Positions 8,508-17,630 are shown, numbered from the stretch's first letter. The stretch is DNA of 64,000 nt from Bradyrhizobium sp. CCBAU 051011 (GCF_009930815.1 NZ_CP022222.1:1406501-1470500), one strand, 5' to 3'. Notes: generated by a model not told the origin, from the letters alone. Program-made: numbers and translations.

Positions 8508-10529
8508 TTGAATACCACTGGCACGATCACGTCGTTTAACCCTACGTCGCAACCGTATTCCTCCTCAGGTGGCTACATCGGCGGTAGCTACTTCGGAGTG
8601 CAAACTCCGAACAAGAGCTACAGTCTGACCAATCCTGACGCGCAAACTCTGCGATTTGAACTTCGACCGGGTGAGCCAGGCCCCTACGATAGTGCTGGAA
8701 GTGTCGATCGGGCCCAGATTGTTGACGGGGGATCCGGGCCAGGCGGTGCTCAAACCATTCCCGTCGGGACGCCCATCGCCGTCGACTACCAGTTTATGGT
8801 GCAGCCGAACGGGCCCAACAACACGTTCATCAACACGGCGTCATGGTTTGTCACCGGAGAACTTCACAACGATGACACATCTAGGGGTAGTGGTGTGCCG
8901 ACGTCACCGCCGGTCGCGGTCGAGCTTGTCGGTGACCGTCTGCGAATTGTCGCCCGCTATACCCAGCCCGGTGGGGATCCCAGGAATGGTTCTCCTGATC
9001 TCCGAATGGTGACGCTGTGGACCGACCCGAACCCGATTGTCCCGGGCAAGTTTTACGACATCAATATCCAGACCAATGTCTCGAACAGCGGCGGCGGTTA
9101 TCTCGACGTCTCGATCGACGGCAGACAGGTGGTGGATTATTCCGGCCCGCTCGGCTATGGGGCCGGCACCTACTGGACGGAAGGCCTCTATCGGAATGCA
9201 GGTCCCACCCAGACCGTGATCGCCGACTATCGCAACCTGACGGTCGTCACCGGATCGATGGCAAACGGCTGGCAGGGTGTAGGCGGCACGACGCCGACAC
9301 AGCCAACCACGCCGACGACGCCGATCACGCCGCCAAACGTCGCGCCGTCGGTGACGCAGGTTTCCGCTTCACCGGGGACGGGAATCGCGGATAACGGCGA
9401 TACCATCACAATGACGCTCGGCTTCAGCGAGGCGGTGACCGTCACCGGCACGCCCACGCTGGCGCTCAACAATGGCGACACGGCCGCTTATGTCGGTGGC
9501 TCGGGCACGAGCTCGCTCACCTTTAGAACGACCGTCGCGCCGACCGACAGGGACACCTCGGCGGTCGCGATCACCGGAGTCAATCTTCCGAGCGGAGCCA
9601 GCATCAAGGATCTTTCCGGTCTTGCGGCGAACCTCTCGGGTGCGGTGAAGACGTTCACCGGTCTGCAGATCGATGCGACGCCGACCTCGCCAACCACGCC
9701 GACGACGCCGACGACGCCGACCTCGCCAACCACGCCGACGACGCCGACGACGCCGACGTCCCCAACCACGCCAACCACCCCTACGTCATCCGTCACGAGG
9801 CCAGTCCTCACTATCGCGGACAACACGCTCGCGGTGCGCGGCAGAGGCGGTACGGTCGACCTGGGTACCAGGGTGACAACGACTGATACCAACGATCGCG
9901 TGACCGTGAACGTCACGGGTCTGTCGAGGTACGATACGATCACCACGTCCGATGGTCAGTCGTTCAGGGGAAGTAACATCACCTTGACGGCTGCGCAGGT
10001 TAACAGCGGACTGGAGCTGCACTCGTATTACCGTCGCGGAGGTCATCCTGACGCTACGCTGACGCTGACCGCAAACGCGAAGGACCCGGTCACCGGCGCT
10101 GTGACATCGGCCGCGCCGCAGACCATCGCCGTGACGGATGCGCGATCTGCGACGACGACTACGACGTCGCCGCAGACCCCCACTGTGACGACGCCTCCGG
10201 TCACCAGCACCACGGCGCCCACCACGCAGCAGCCGGTCGTTACGACTGCCGCAAGCGCAGGGTCCCTGGCGAGCCGGGGCTATGCGATGCTGCAGGGCCA
10301 TGTGGAGCCGGCCACCAGCACTCTGGCGACCACCAGGTCGCAGGCGACCGTGACGGATCCTCAGCTCGCATCAGGTACGACCACAGCGTCCCTTGCAAAC
10401 CAGAGCTTCGCGCTGCTGAACCAGTATCTGGCCGGCAACACCGGTCGGGTCGATTCCGGGCAGATCGTGTCGGCCGTGTCGCGAATGGCCGGTTATGGGC
10501 AGGAAGCTATCCTGACCAGACCGCATTGA
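8508..10529 (+). CDS. Large secreted protein, lyase-like N-terminus, probable type I secretion substrate
   Basis: 673 residues. The start is TTG 8508: an in-frame stop at 8475 leaves no ATG, and GGGAG lies about 9 nt upstream. Residues 1-250 form a beta-rich, concanavalin-like domain resembling Polysacc_lyase (heparin-lyase-I/glucuronan-lyase type); supporting blocks are TLRFELRPGEPG, FVTGELHND and the ending YWTEGLYRN with a following ADYRNLTV. Residues about 280-385 are an Ig-like domain with GDTITMTLGFSEAVTVTG. A Thr/Pro linker of 12-residue repeats follows, and then a second beta domain (VLTIADNTLAVRGRGG). There is no Sec signal and no RTX nonapeptide. The exporter and adaptor genes lie directly downstream, so export through them with an uncleaved C-terminal signal is inferred. 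Catalysis is unproven. Confidence 0.82.
   Translation: MNTTGTITSFNPTSQPYSSSGGYIGGSYFGVQTPNKSYSLTNPDAQTLRFELRPGEPGPYDSAGSVDRAQIVDGGSGPGGAQTIPVGTPIAVDYQFMVQPNGPNNTFINTASWFVTGELHNDDTSRGSGVPTSPPVAVELVGDRLRIVARYTQPGGDPRNGSPDLRMVTLWTDPNPIVPGKFYDINIQTNVSNSGGGYLDVSIDGRQVVDYSGPLGYGAGTYWTEGLYRNAGPTQTVIADYRNLTVVTGSMANGWQGVGGTTPTQPTTPTTPITPPNVAPSVTQVSASPGTGIADNGDTITMTLGFSEAVTVTGTPTLALNNGDTAAYVGGSGTSSLTFRTTVAPTDRDTSAVAITGVNLPSGASIKDLSGLAANLSGAVKTFTGLQIDATPTSPTTPTTPTTPTSPTTPTTPTTPTSPTTPTTPTSSVTRPVLTIADNTLAVRGRGGTVDLGTRVTTTDTNDRVTVNVTGLSRYDTITTSDGQSFRGSNITLTAAQVNSGLELHSYYRRGGHPDATLTLTANAKDPVTGAVTSAAPQTIAVTDARSATTTTTSPQTPTVTTPPVTSTTAPTTQQPVVTTAASAGSLASRGYAMLQGHVEPATSTLATTRSQATVTDPQLASGTTTASLANQSFALLNQYLAGNTGRVDSGQIVSAVSRMAGYGQEAILTRPH
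9684..9788 (+). repeat. 36-bp in-frame tandem repeats coding a Thr/Pro linker
   Basis: Units start at 9684, 9720 and 9756, each coding TSPTTPTTPTTP; the third is shortened and diverged. All are in frame within the secreted protein and separate its Ig-like domain from the C-terminal beta domain. A shorter PTTPTTP run also occurs near 9300-9330. Such repeats readily change in copy number, so linker length may vary between strains. Confidence 0.85.
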
Positions 10530-10536
10530 TCCGCTT

Positions 10537-10568
10537 CCGCACCCAGGCGCATCAGCGCCTGGGTGCGG
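10537..10568. terminator. Perfect 14-bp hairpin between substrate and exporter genes
   Basis: The arm CCGCACCCAGGCGC at 10537-10550 pairs perfectly with 10555-10568 across the loop ATCA. It begins 8 bp after the stop codon of the secreted-protein gene and about 75 bp before the exporter gene. No T-run follows, so it is not a classical intrinsic terminator. It may partly terminate, or protect the 3' end of the upstream transcript so that the substrate is made in excess over the exporter. Confidence 0.75.
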
Positions 10569-10644
10569 CACCACCAAAGTTTGGGAATGCAGAAAAGGAA
10601 CATCAAACGCGGCCGGTAGCTGCGAAGGGTTGAGTAAAAACATT

Positions 10645-13356
10645 ATGGCGATGCAGAATGGGAATGCCCACGCCGCAGACCATGGGCTTCGAGCCTTGGC
10701 TCTGTTCCTGCGCCTTCATGGCGTCCACGCCGAGCCGGACCAGCTCCGCGATCGCTGCGGAAGCAGCACGATAGGCATCAGAGCGTTGCTTCGCTGCGCG
10801 CGCGAGTTTGGAGTCAAGGTCCGTTCACGAACAACGCATTGGAAGCGACTTGCGAACCTCCAGTTGCCTGGGATCGCATCGCTGCGTGATGGCGGATTTC
10901 TGCTTCTCGGCAAGGTCGACGACAACGGGGCACTCGTGCTGCATCCGACCGCGACGCGTCCGGAGTTGCTGACGCGCGCGGAATTCGAGGAAATCTGGGA
11001 CGGCCGCTTGATCCTGACGGGATCGCAGAACGCCATCAACCGGGTGCGCCATGCCCTCGCTGACATGAGCGTCACCGTGCGTGGTCTGGCGCGCCGCGCC
11101 GTCGCCCCCGTAACGCGCGCTCGCGATACCATAATGCGGGCCCGCGATTCATTGATGCGTGCGTGCTTCGGCGAACGAAGCGATATGGCCCTCCAGGCGG
11201 CCGGATCCGACTTCGAGGCTGCGAGCATCGTGCCTCAGAGCGAGGACGAGTCTGGGCTCGTGGCAGTGGCAATCCTGTTAAGATGCCATGGCATTGCGGC
11301 CGATCCTGAACAGATCCGGCATCGCATGGGCGCGGCGAAGCTGGGCGTTACCGAAATCCTGCGCTGCGCCAAGGAATTCGGGCTGAAGGCTCGAGCGCAG
11401 AAGTCGAACTGGAGCAGGCTTGCGGTCACCCCGCTACCGGGAATTGCCCTGCTGCGCGATGGCGGCTTCCTGATCCTCGGCAAGGTCGATGACGACAAGA
11501 TTCTGGTTCAGCGCCCATTGTCTCCCCAGCCCGAGGCAATGACGCAGGCCGAGCTCGAGGCGATCTGGGACGGCGGCATTATCCTGATGGCGCGGCGCGC
11601 GTCGCTGACCGATCTCTCCCGCCGCTTTGATATCGGATGGTTTGTCGGCGCGGTCCACAAATATCGCCGTCTTCTCGGCGAAGTGCTGGTCGCATCGTTC
11701 TTTCTGCAGATATTCGCCCTCATCTCACCGCTGTTCTTCCAGGTGGTCATCGACAAGGTGCTCGTGCATCGAAGCATGAGTACGCTAGACGTTCTAATCA
11801 TAGGCCTTGTGGCGCTGACCGTGTTCGAGGCCGTTCTCGAAACGCTCCGGGTCTATCTGTTTGCGCACACCACGAACCGCATCGACGTCGAGCTCGGCGC
11901 CCGGCTATTTCGTCACCTGATGGCGTTGCCGATCGCATATTTCCAGGCTCGCCGGGTCGGCGATTCGGTCGCGCGCGTCCGCGAGCTGGAGAATATCCGT
12001 CAGTTCCTGACGAGCTCAGCGCTTACGCTCGTGATCGATCTGTTGTTCACCGTCGTCTTCCTTGCGGTGATGTTCTACTACTCGACGACGTTGACGCTGA
12101 TCGTTATGGCCTCATTCCCGTTCTACATCGCCATTTCCGCGGGCGCTGCGCCGCTGTTTCGCCGGCGCCTCGATGAGAAATTCAACCGGGGTTCCGAGAA
12201 CCAGGCATTCCTGGTCGAGAGCGTCACGGGCGTCGAGACGCTGAAGGCCATGGCGGTCGAGCCGCAGATGCAGCGCCGGTGGGAGGAGCAACTCGCCGGC
12301 TATGTCAGCGCAAGCTTCCGCGTGCTCAGCCTGAACAATACGGCGAGCCAGGCGGTCCAGATGATCAACAAGCTGGTCGTCGCGGCAACGCTTTACTTCG
12401 GCGCCCGGCTCGTGATCGGTGGCGACCTCACCGTCGGCGAGCTCGTCGCCTTCAACATGCTGGCCGGACGTGTGAGCATGCCGGTGCTGCGGCTCGCCCA
12501 GATGTGGCAGGATTTCCATCAGGCCCGTCTGTCGATCGATCGTCTCGGTGACATCCTCAACACCATCCCGGAGCCGAGCTTCAATCCCGGCCGTGCCGCA
12601 CTACCGCCGATCCGCGGGCAGGTGACGTTCGAGCACGCGTCGTTCCGCTATCGCATCGACGGCCCCCAGGTGCTCCACAATGTGTCATTCAACGTTCAAC
12701 CCGGCCAAGTCATCGGCATCGTTGGCTCGTCCGGCTCGGGCAAGAGCACCATCACCAAGCTGGTCCAGCGTCTCTACGTGCCGGAGAGCGGACGTGTGCT
12801 GATCGACGGCGTCGATCTCGCGATGGTCGACCTGACCTGGCTGCGGCGTCAGATCGGCGTCGTCCTCCAGGAAAACGTGTTGTTCAACCGTTCGATTCGC
12901 GAGAACATCGCACTGGCCGATCCGGCCATGCCGATGGAGCGCGTCATCGAGGCGGCATCCCTTGCTGGCGCTCACGACTTCATCCTGGAACTGCCCGAGG
13001 GTTACGACACGGTCGTCGGCGAACGGGGCAGCAGCCTGTCCGGCGGGCAGCGCCAGCGTGTCGCGATCGCACGCGCGCTGATTACCGATCCGCGCATCCT
13101 CATCCTCGACGAGGCGACCAGCGCGCTCGATTACGAAAGCGAGCGCGCCATCCAGCAAAACATGAAGCGAATTGCCGCCGGCCGGACCGTGTTCGTGATC
13201 GCGCATCGGCTTTCGACCGTGCGCAATGCGAACCGGATCATCACGCTCGAGCATGGCCGCATCGTCGAGGACGGCAGCCATGATGAGCTGATCCGCTCGA
13301 ACGGGCGTTACGCAAACCTCCATTATCTGCAGGCCGGTATCCATGACGTCCGCTAG
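10645..13356 (+). CDS. Type I secretion ABC exporter with two C39-like domains
   Basis: HlyB-type permease/ATPase of about 903 residues, against about 710 for usual family members. Two homologous N-terminal C39-like domains occupy roughly residues 15-130 and 203-318; both share LPGIA-LRDGGFL-LGKVDD and an AEFEEIWDG or AELEAIWDG ending. Where an active C39 peptidase has Cys, the first has His (ADHGLRAL) and the second Ser (DESGLVAV), and the His position reads Gly, so neither should cleave. The transmembrane domain follows (residues about 335-615). The ATPase has Walker A GSSGSGKST, signature LSGGQRQR, Walker B LILDEATSALD and the H-loop AHRLST. The frame is also open to TTG 10630; I prefer ATG 10645, though the nearest Shine-Dalgarno is distant. 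Its C-terminus overlaps the adaptor gene. Confidence 0.92.
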   Translation: MAMQNGNAHAADHGLRALALFLRLHGVHAEPDQLRDRCGSSTIGIRALLRCAREFGVKVRSRTTHWKRLANLQLPGIASLRDGGFLLLGKVDDNGALVLHPTATRPELLTRAEFEEIWDGRLILTGSQNAINRVRHALADMSVTVRGLARRAVAPVTRARDTIMRARDSLMRACFGERSDMALQAAGSDFEAASIVPQSEDESGLVAVAILLRCHGIAADPEQIRHRMGAAKLGVTEILRCAKEFGLKARAQKSNWSRLAVTPLPGIALLRDGGFLILGKVDDDKILVQRPLSPQPEAMTQAELEAIWDGGIILMARRASLTDLSRRFDIGWFVGAVHKYRRLLGEVLVASFFLQIFALISPLFFQVVIDKVLVHRSMSTLDVLIIGLVALTVFEAVLETLRVYLFAHTTNRIDVELGARLFRHLMALPIAYFQARRVGDSVARVRELENIRQFLTSSALTLVIDLLFTVVFLAVMFYYSTTLTLIVMASFPFYIAISAGAAPLFRRRLDEKFNRGSENQAFLVESVTGVETLKAMAVEPQMQRRWEEQLAGYVSASFRVLSLNNTASQAVQMINKLVVAATLYFGARLVIGGDLTVGELVAFNMLAGRVSMPVLRLAQMWQDFHQARLSIDRLGDILNTIPEPSFNPGRAALPPIRGQVTFEHASFRYRIDGPQVLHNVSFNVQPGQVIGIVGSSGSGKSTITKLVQRLYVPESGRVLIDGVDLAMVDLTWLRRQIGVVLQENVLFNRSIRENIALADPAMPMERVIEAASLAGAHDFILELPEGYDTVVGERGSSLSGGQRQRVAIARALITDPRILILDEATSALDYESERAIQQNMKRIAAGRTVFVIAHRLSTVRNANRIITLEHGRIVEDGSHDELIRSNGRYANLHYLQAGIHDVR

Positions 13357-14776
13357 CCGAAACATCGTCCCGTTTCCCAACCGCCCGGCTCCGGCCCGGC
13401 GCCGCGAGCACGAAATCGCGTTCCTGCCGGCGGCGCTCGAGATCACTGAAACGCCGCCGTCCCCGATCGGGCGCGCGATCGGCGCCAGCATCATCGCGGT
13501 GTTCTGCGTCGCGCTACTGTGGGCGACATTCGGCAGCGTCGATATCGTCGCCAGCGCGACCGGCAAGATCGTACCAGGCGGGCGCACCAAGCTGATTCAG
13601 CCGTTCGAGACGGGCGTCGTCCGCGCCATCCACGTCCGCGACGGGCAGACCGTGAAAGCCGGCGACGTTCTGATCGAACTCGATCCGACGATGACGGAAG
13701 CCGACAACGAGCGCCAGAAGAGCGATCTCGTCGCGGCCGAACTCGACGTCGCCCGGCTGCGCGCCGCGCTCGCGGAGGATCCGCTTGCCGCCTTCCGGCC
13801 ACCGCAAAGCGCGAGCGCCGCGGAGGTCGAGATGTATCGCCAGTTCCTGATCAGCCAGCGCGCCGAACAGAACGCCAAGCTTGCCGAGATCGAACGCCAG
13901 CAGGGCCAGAAGGAAGCAGAACGGGCAACTACTTCGGCGAGCGTTGCCAAGCTGCAGGCGACGATACCGGTGCTGCAGGAGCGCGTGGACATCCGGAAGA
14001 ACCTGGTCGACAAGGCGCTGGCCTCGAAGGTCGTCTATCTCTCCGAATACCAGGAGCTGGTCGGGCTTCAGCAGGACCTCGTCCTGCAGCAGAGCCGGCT
14101 GCGCGAAGCCGACGCCGCCCTGGCGTTGCTGAAGGAAACGAGGGACAGGACCGCCGCGGAGTTTCGGCGCACGACCTATGACGCGCTCGCGAAAGCCGAG
14201 CAGAAGACGGCGAGCGCTTCGCAAGAGGTGATCAAGGCGGATCGGCGCACGAAACTTCAGCGTTTGGTCGCGCCCGTCGATGGCGTCGTGCAACAGCTCG
14301 CCGTTCACACGGTGGGCGGCGTGGTGACCCCTGCTCAGGCACTAGCCGTGGTGGTTCCGAGCGAAAGCCAGCTCGAGATCGAAGCTATGCTTTCCAACCG
14401 CGACATTGGATTCGTGCATCCAGGACAGAAAGCCGAGATCAAGGTCGACACATTCAACTTCACGCGCTACGGGCTCCTTCATGGCGACGTGCTCAGCGTT
14501 TCGTCTGATGCTATTACCCGCGACAGGCCGCCAGGCAGTTCAGGTGACCGGACTCTGGGTGCGACGACGAGCAGCAGCGAGCCGAAAGGTCAGGAGCTGG
14601 AATATGCCGCCCGTATTTCGCTCGACCGCGCGGCCATGCAGGTGGATGAGAAACTCGTCAAGCTTGGGCCGGGAATGGCCGTGACGGTCGAGATCAAGAC
14701 AGGCTCGCGCACCATTATCAGCTACCTACTCTCGCCGCTGGCGAGATACAAGCAGGAGTCCTTGCGGGAGCGGTAG
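13343..14776 (+). CDS. HlyD-family type I secretion adaptor protein
   Basis: Periplasmic membrane-fusion protein of 477 residues. One transmembrane helix lies near residues 48-66 (IGASIIAVFCVALLWATFG). A lipoyl half follows (GGRTKLIQPFETGVVRAIHV, DGQTVKAGDVLIELDPT), then a long coiled-coil hairpin rich in Ala, Glu and Gln (residues about 110-300), and then the second lipoyl half and beta-barrel (RLVAPVDGVVQQL, HPGQKAEIKVDTF, GLLHGDVLSVSSDA). The start overlaps the exporter stop by 14 nt, indicating translational coupling. It should link the inner-membrane exporter to an outer-membrane TolC. No tolC gene is in the window, so that partner must be elsewhere. Confidence 0.94.
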   Translation: MTSASRNIVPFPNRPAPARRREHEIAFLPAALEITETPPSPIGRAIGASIIAVFCVALLWATFGSVDIVASATGKIVPGGRTKLIQPFETGVVRAIHVRDGQTVKAGDVLIELDPTMTEADNERQKSDLVAAELDVARLRAALAEDPLAAFRPPQSASAAEVEMYRQFLISQRAEQNAKLAEIERQQGQKEAERATTSASVAKLQATIPVLQERVDIRKNLVDKALASKVVYLSEYQELVGLQQDLVLQQSRLREADAALALLKETRDRTAAEFRRTTYDALAKAEQKTASASQEVIKADRRTKLQRLVAPVDGVVQQLAVHTVGGVVTPAQALAVVVPSESQLEIEAMLSNRDIGFVHPGQKAEIKVDTFNFTRYGLLHGDVLSVSSDAITRDRPPGSSGDRTLGATTSSSEPKGQELEYAARISLDRAAMQVDEKLVKLGPGMAVTVEIKTGSRTIISYLLSPLARYKQESLRER

Positions 14777-14812
14777 AACCAGAACTCCCTCGATGAGCAT
14801 GCGGGCAATCGA

Positions 14813-14847
14813 AGACGGCCAGGGCCAGCTAATCGACCTGGCCGTCT
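14813..14847. terminator. Hairpin between convergent hlyD-like and dsrE-like genes
   Basis: AGACGGCCAGG at 14813-14823 pairs with CCTGGCCGTCT at 14837-14847, an 11-bp stem with a 13-nt loop. It lies 37 bp after the adaptor stop and between convergent genes. Only a weak T-rich tail (CCATTTCC) follows, so termination is likely but not certain. Confidence 0.65.
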
Positions 14848-14944
14848 CCATTTCCGCTAGCTTGCGCCCGCGGAGCTGCGAACCCGCCCCTCTTCATCCC
14901 GTCGAAAGGCGCGGGTCGCTATTCATCGCGAGCCTCCATTTCCC

Positions 14945-15565
14945 TCATGGCTTTACGTAAGACCACCCCTTCTCCTGCAACTCCATCACGCGCACGACGC
15001 CTGATTTCACCACCTCGGCCTGAGGGAGGATCGCGATGTCCTTGTTCTCGGCCTTGTGCATTCTTTCCTGGGTGTTGCCGCAGGCCTTGAACGATACCTC
15101 CGGCCTGCTCAGCGCCATCTCCTCGATACGGGCCTTTACCGGCGAAGTATCGTTGCGGAGCATATGCAGGCCGGGCCCAAACGTGACAACTTCGATTTTC
15201 ACCTTCTCGCCGAGATCCTTGTAGTACTGCGCAACGTTCGTTGCGTTGTTGAGCGCAAGATTCATCGCGGCGGGGTCATTCGTGTTCACCTGCAAAATTA
15301 AACTGTGCGTCTTGGAGTCGGGCGCAAGCCGAGCGTGGGCGGCAAGCGGAGATCTTTCTCTTTTATGTGTAATGGCTTTACTATGTTTGGTGCGCTTACG
15401 CGGGGCGACAGTTCTTTCCGCAACGCGCGGTTGGTACATTGCGGGATACGTCGTTGGCGGTACCCAGTACCGTCCGCCTCGCTCGGCGGCAGCGAATGAC
15501 GGGACGAACAGGACTGTTGCTGCTCCTATGGCGATTATCCCTGCAGTATGTTGAAACATGTTCAT
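14945..15565 (-). CDS. Exported DsrE-like protein
   Basis: A protein of about 206 residues. The start at 15565 (MNMFQHTAGIIAIGAAT) is preceded by AGGAGAGA at good spacing; a longer upstream extension lacks one. Residues 1-27 look like a Sec signal peptide ending SFAAA. A basic linker follows, then a DsrE/DsrF-type fold with LILQVNTNDPAAMNLALNNA, KVKIEVVTFGPGLHML and FKACGNTQERM, the Cys sitting where sulfur-relay members carry theirs. Periplasmic DsrE-like proteins (COG1416) have no firmly known role. It is the last gene of a three-gene reverse operon. A redox or sulfur-related periplasmic role is conceivable but unsupported beyond the fold. Confidence 0.8.
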   Translation of the reverse strand: MNMFQHTAGIIAIGAATVLFVPSFAAAERGGRYWVPPTTYPAMYQPRVAERTVAPRKRTKHSKAITHKRERSPLAAHARLAPDSKTHSLILQVNTNDPAAMNLALNNATNVAQYYKDLGEKVKIEVVTFGPGLHMLRNDTSPVKARIEEMALSRPEVSFKACGNTQERMHKAENKDIAILPQAEVVKSGVVRVMELQEKGWSYVKP

Positions 15566-15603
15566 CGGACTCTCTCCTGTGCAAAAAATCTCATTGGACA
15601 CCG

Positions 15604-16236
15604 TCATCTGTTCGGCTTCGCGACCGGGTGTGACCATTTGCATGCAACAGTCATCCTCGCGCGCACCGTCTCCCACCCGCGGAGCGAAAAACCTCCATCC
15701 AGCGCGCTTCCCGCACGAGGTACAAGGTGGACGCTGAGGCTTCCCGCGACTGGAAGGGATTGCAGCAAGCCAATGACGTCCCCTCCGAACGCGACCCCTG
15801 CTCCGGGCGCCGCCTGCGCTGTCGCGGCGTGCACCTGCTGGCCGTCGTTAACGCGATAGAAAATCGCGTAGTTCTCGCTGCGGCCGGAAATGCCGGGTCC
15901 GGCGACGACCAATTCGGTCCTCCCTCCCCGACAACGAATTAAAAGCTTCATTGCGGCTTCGGCTGCGCCATCGACGGACGTGGTCGTCGCGGTGATCAAG
16001 GGTGAATAGTCGACCGGCGAGGTCGTTTGGCTAACGATCCAGTTGTTTGCTGGGGAGGCCGCCTGAGGCGCAGCAGCAATCGGCGGGGACGTCTGGCCGG
16101 GACACTCCGGCCCTTCGGCGCGCTCCATCAAGTTGCAGTCGCGGAGCTGCGCTGCCGGATCTATCGCTCCTTGCGCCCAGGCAATCCCGCTTGTGAGCGC
16201 GATTCCGGCTACGATCGAGATGGCGGCGCCTTTCAT
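15604..16236 (-). CDS. Secreted protein of unknown function
   Basis: A 210-residue protein with a clear signal peptide (MKGAAISIVAGIALTSGIAWA). The start ATG at 16236 overlaps the stop of the upstream TAXI gene as ATGA, so the two are translationally coupled; a longer open frame to 16338 is discarded for that reason. The C-terminal half has KLLIRCRGGRTELVVAG, IFYRVNDGQ, GDVIGLLQSLPVAGSLSVHL and FSLRGWETVRARMTVAC. This C...yRvNDG...F.L.G....C layout resembles the TagO/VasI-like secreted family associated with type VI systems, but no other type VI gene is nearby. I therefore leave the function open. Confidence 0.75.
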   Translation of the reverse strand: MKGAAISIVAGIALTSGIAWAQGAIDPAAQLRDCNLMERAEGPECPGQTSPPIAAAPQAASPANNWIVSQTTSPVDYSPLITATTTSVDGAAEAAMKLLIRCRGGRTELVVAGPGISGRSENYAIFYRVNDGQQVHAATAQAAPGAGVAFGGDVIGLLQSLPVAGSLSVHLVPRAGSALDGGFSLRGWETVRARMTVACKWSHPVAKPNR

Positions 16237-17276
16237 TGTGATGCGTGCGCGGCGCGCGGTTGACGTTCCAACCAGGCTTGCGCCGCCGGGAAGCGCACGA
16301 GACCGGGAACCGTAGCCGCGAGATTGATCGATTTCCACTTCGGGTCGAAGCCGGGCTCCTGCAGCTTGCCGATCCGCGAGAACAAATGATCGACGAAACG
16401 CGCGATGCGCTGAAAGCGGTTCGACCTGGCCGGAAAATTAAAGGCGACGAGAGCGGTCGGGACGGCGATGGTGGTTACACGCTCGCCCGGCTTGATCAGA
16501 TTGGGATAGTCCGCGGTATCGAGCGCTGCGGGCAGATAGTAATCCTCGAACTTGCTATCATAGGGAATCGGCAGGAACTTGAACCCGGAATCCCAGCGGC
16601 CGCGCACGAAAGCATCTACCGGCTTCGAGGTAATGAAAACAACCGCTGCCATCTCGCCCTTACGCATCTGCTCGAGCGCGATCTGATGCGGGATGAACGT
16701 CTTTTCCACCTCGAGGCCAAGCCGACTGAAGATCAGTGGGCCCGAATAGGCCGCCGCCGTACCCTGGGTATTGAAGTTCACCTTCTTGCCGGCAAGGTCG
16801 TTCAGACTCTGAATCTCGGGACGAACGAATATCTGAAGTTCGGACGGAAATAGATTCAGAATGTAGGCAAGCCGCTGCTGAATGTCCGGCACCTGGCTTT
16901 TGTATTCCTCCAGCGCGTCGGAATTGATGATCGCGGCGTCGATGCCACGCAAGTAGAGCAGTGAATTCACGTTTTCGGTGGCGCCGCGCGTCACGACTGG
17001 CAGGACGTGCAGATTAGGTCCATCGTCGACGACCCGGGCGATTTCCGCTGCCAGGCGGATTGGTGCGCCCTCGAGAAGGCCCCCTGCAATACCGACTGTC
17101 CAGGCATTCATCGCCACTTGCGGCTTTTGCCGTGGCGCCTCGCGATCGAACAGACGAACGCCTTGCATCCGGGCACTTTGCGTCTGAGCGTCCGCAGGGA
17201 ACGGCTGAATAGTCGCGGGCAAGGAGACTAACGCCAGAAGCAGAAGTCGTGGACCTGAATCAGCAAACCATGTCAT
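16233..17276 (-). CDS. TAXI-type TRAP transporter substrate-binding protein
   Basis: A 347-residue exported binding protein. A signal peptide ends near residue 31 (FPADAQ). TAXI features are WTVGIAGGLLEGAPIRLAAE, TRGATENVNSLLYLRGIDAA, NDLAGKKVNFNTQGTAAAYS and the C-terminal AFNFPARSNRFQRIARFVDHL. TAXI proteins deliver small organic acids or amino acids to TRAP permeases, but no DctQM-type fused permease is encoded here. It is the first gene of a tightly coupled operon with a secreted protein and a DsrE-like protein, so it may work as a periplasmic sensor or scavenger rather than a transport subunit. That last point is inference. Confidence 0.88.
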   Translation of the reverse strand: MTWFADSGPRLLLLALVSLPATIQPFPADAQTQSARMQGVRLFDREAPRQKPQVAMNAWTVGIAGGLLEGAPIRLAAEIARVVDDGPNLHVLPVVTRGATENVNSLLYLRGIDAAIINSDALEEYKSQVPDIQQRLAYILNLFPSELQIFVRPEIQSLNDLAGKKVNFNTQGTAAAYSGPLIFSRLGLEVEKTFIPHQIALEQMRKGEMAAVVFITSKPVDAFVRGRWDSGFKFLPIPYDSKFEDYYLPAALDTADYPNLIKPGERVTTIAVPTALVAFNFPARSNRFQRIARFVDHLFSRIGKLQEPGFDPKWKSINLAATVPGLVRFPAAQAWLERQPRAAHASQ

Positions 17277-17630
17277 CAGCTAATCCTTTCCAAGCTCTGA
17301 AGGCGCAGCCGATGTGTCGGTGCCGAAGATGCTCCAATGTGTCATCACGTAACGCACTCTATGCACCTCGCTTGCCCGCCAACTCCATTCCTCGCATGGG
17401 GGAAGCCGCGCGCACTCTTCGGAGCTAGGCTGCACGTGGCGGCTTGCGAAGCCGAGTTGGCCAATGCACCGGCGTTCGCGCCTCGTCTCTCATTATTCTG
17501 TATTAACTGCCTTATTCCGCTTTGGCGCTTGCTGCGCGAAACTCTTAAGGGGTACGTCGAAGGAAGCAGCTCGCAGCACGGGTGATGCGACGCGGTGCAC
17601 CGCGACGATGCAAGCCTGCCGCCGCGGCGG
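17277..17630. other. Intergenic region between the TAXI operon and the carrier-protein cluster
   Basis: About 350 bp with no supported gene. It should contain the promoter of the reverse TAXI operon and the 3' end of the reverse FabG-like gene. No hairpin with a T-run and no repeat was seen. Confidence 0.5.
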
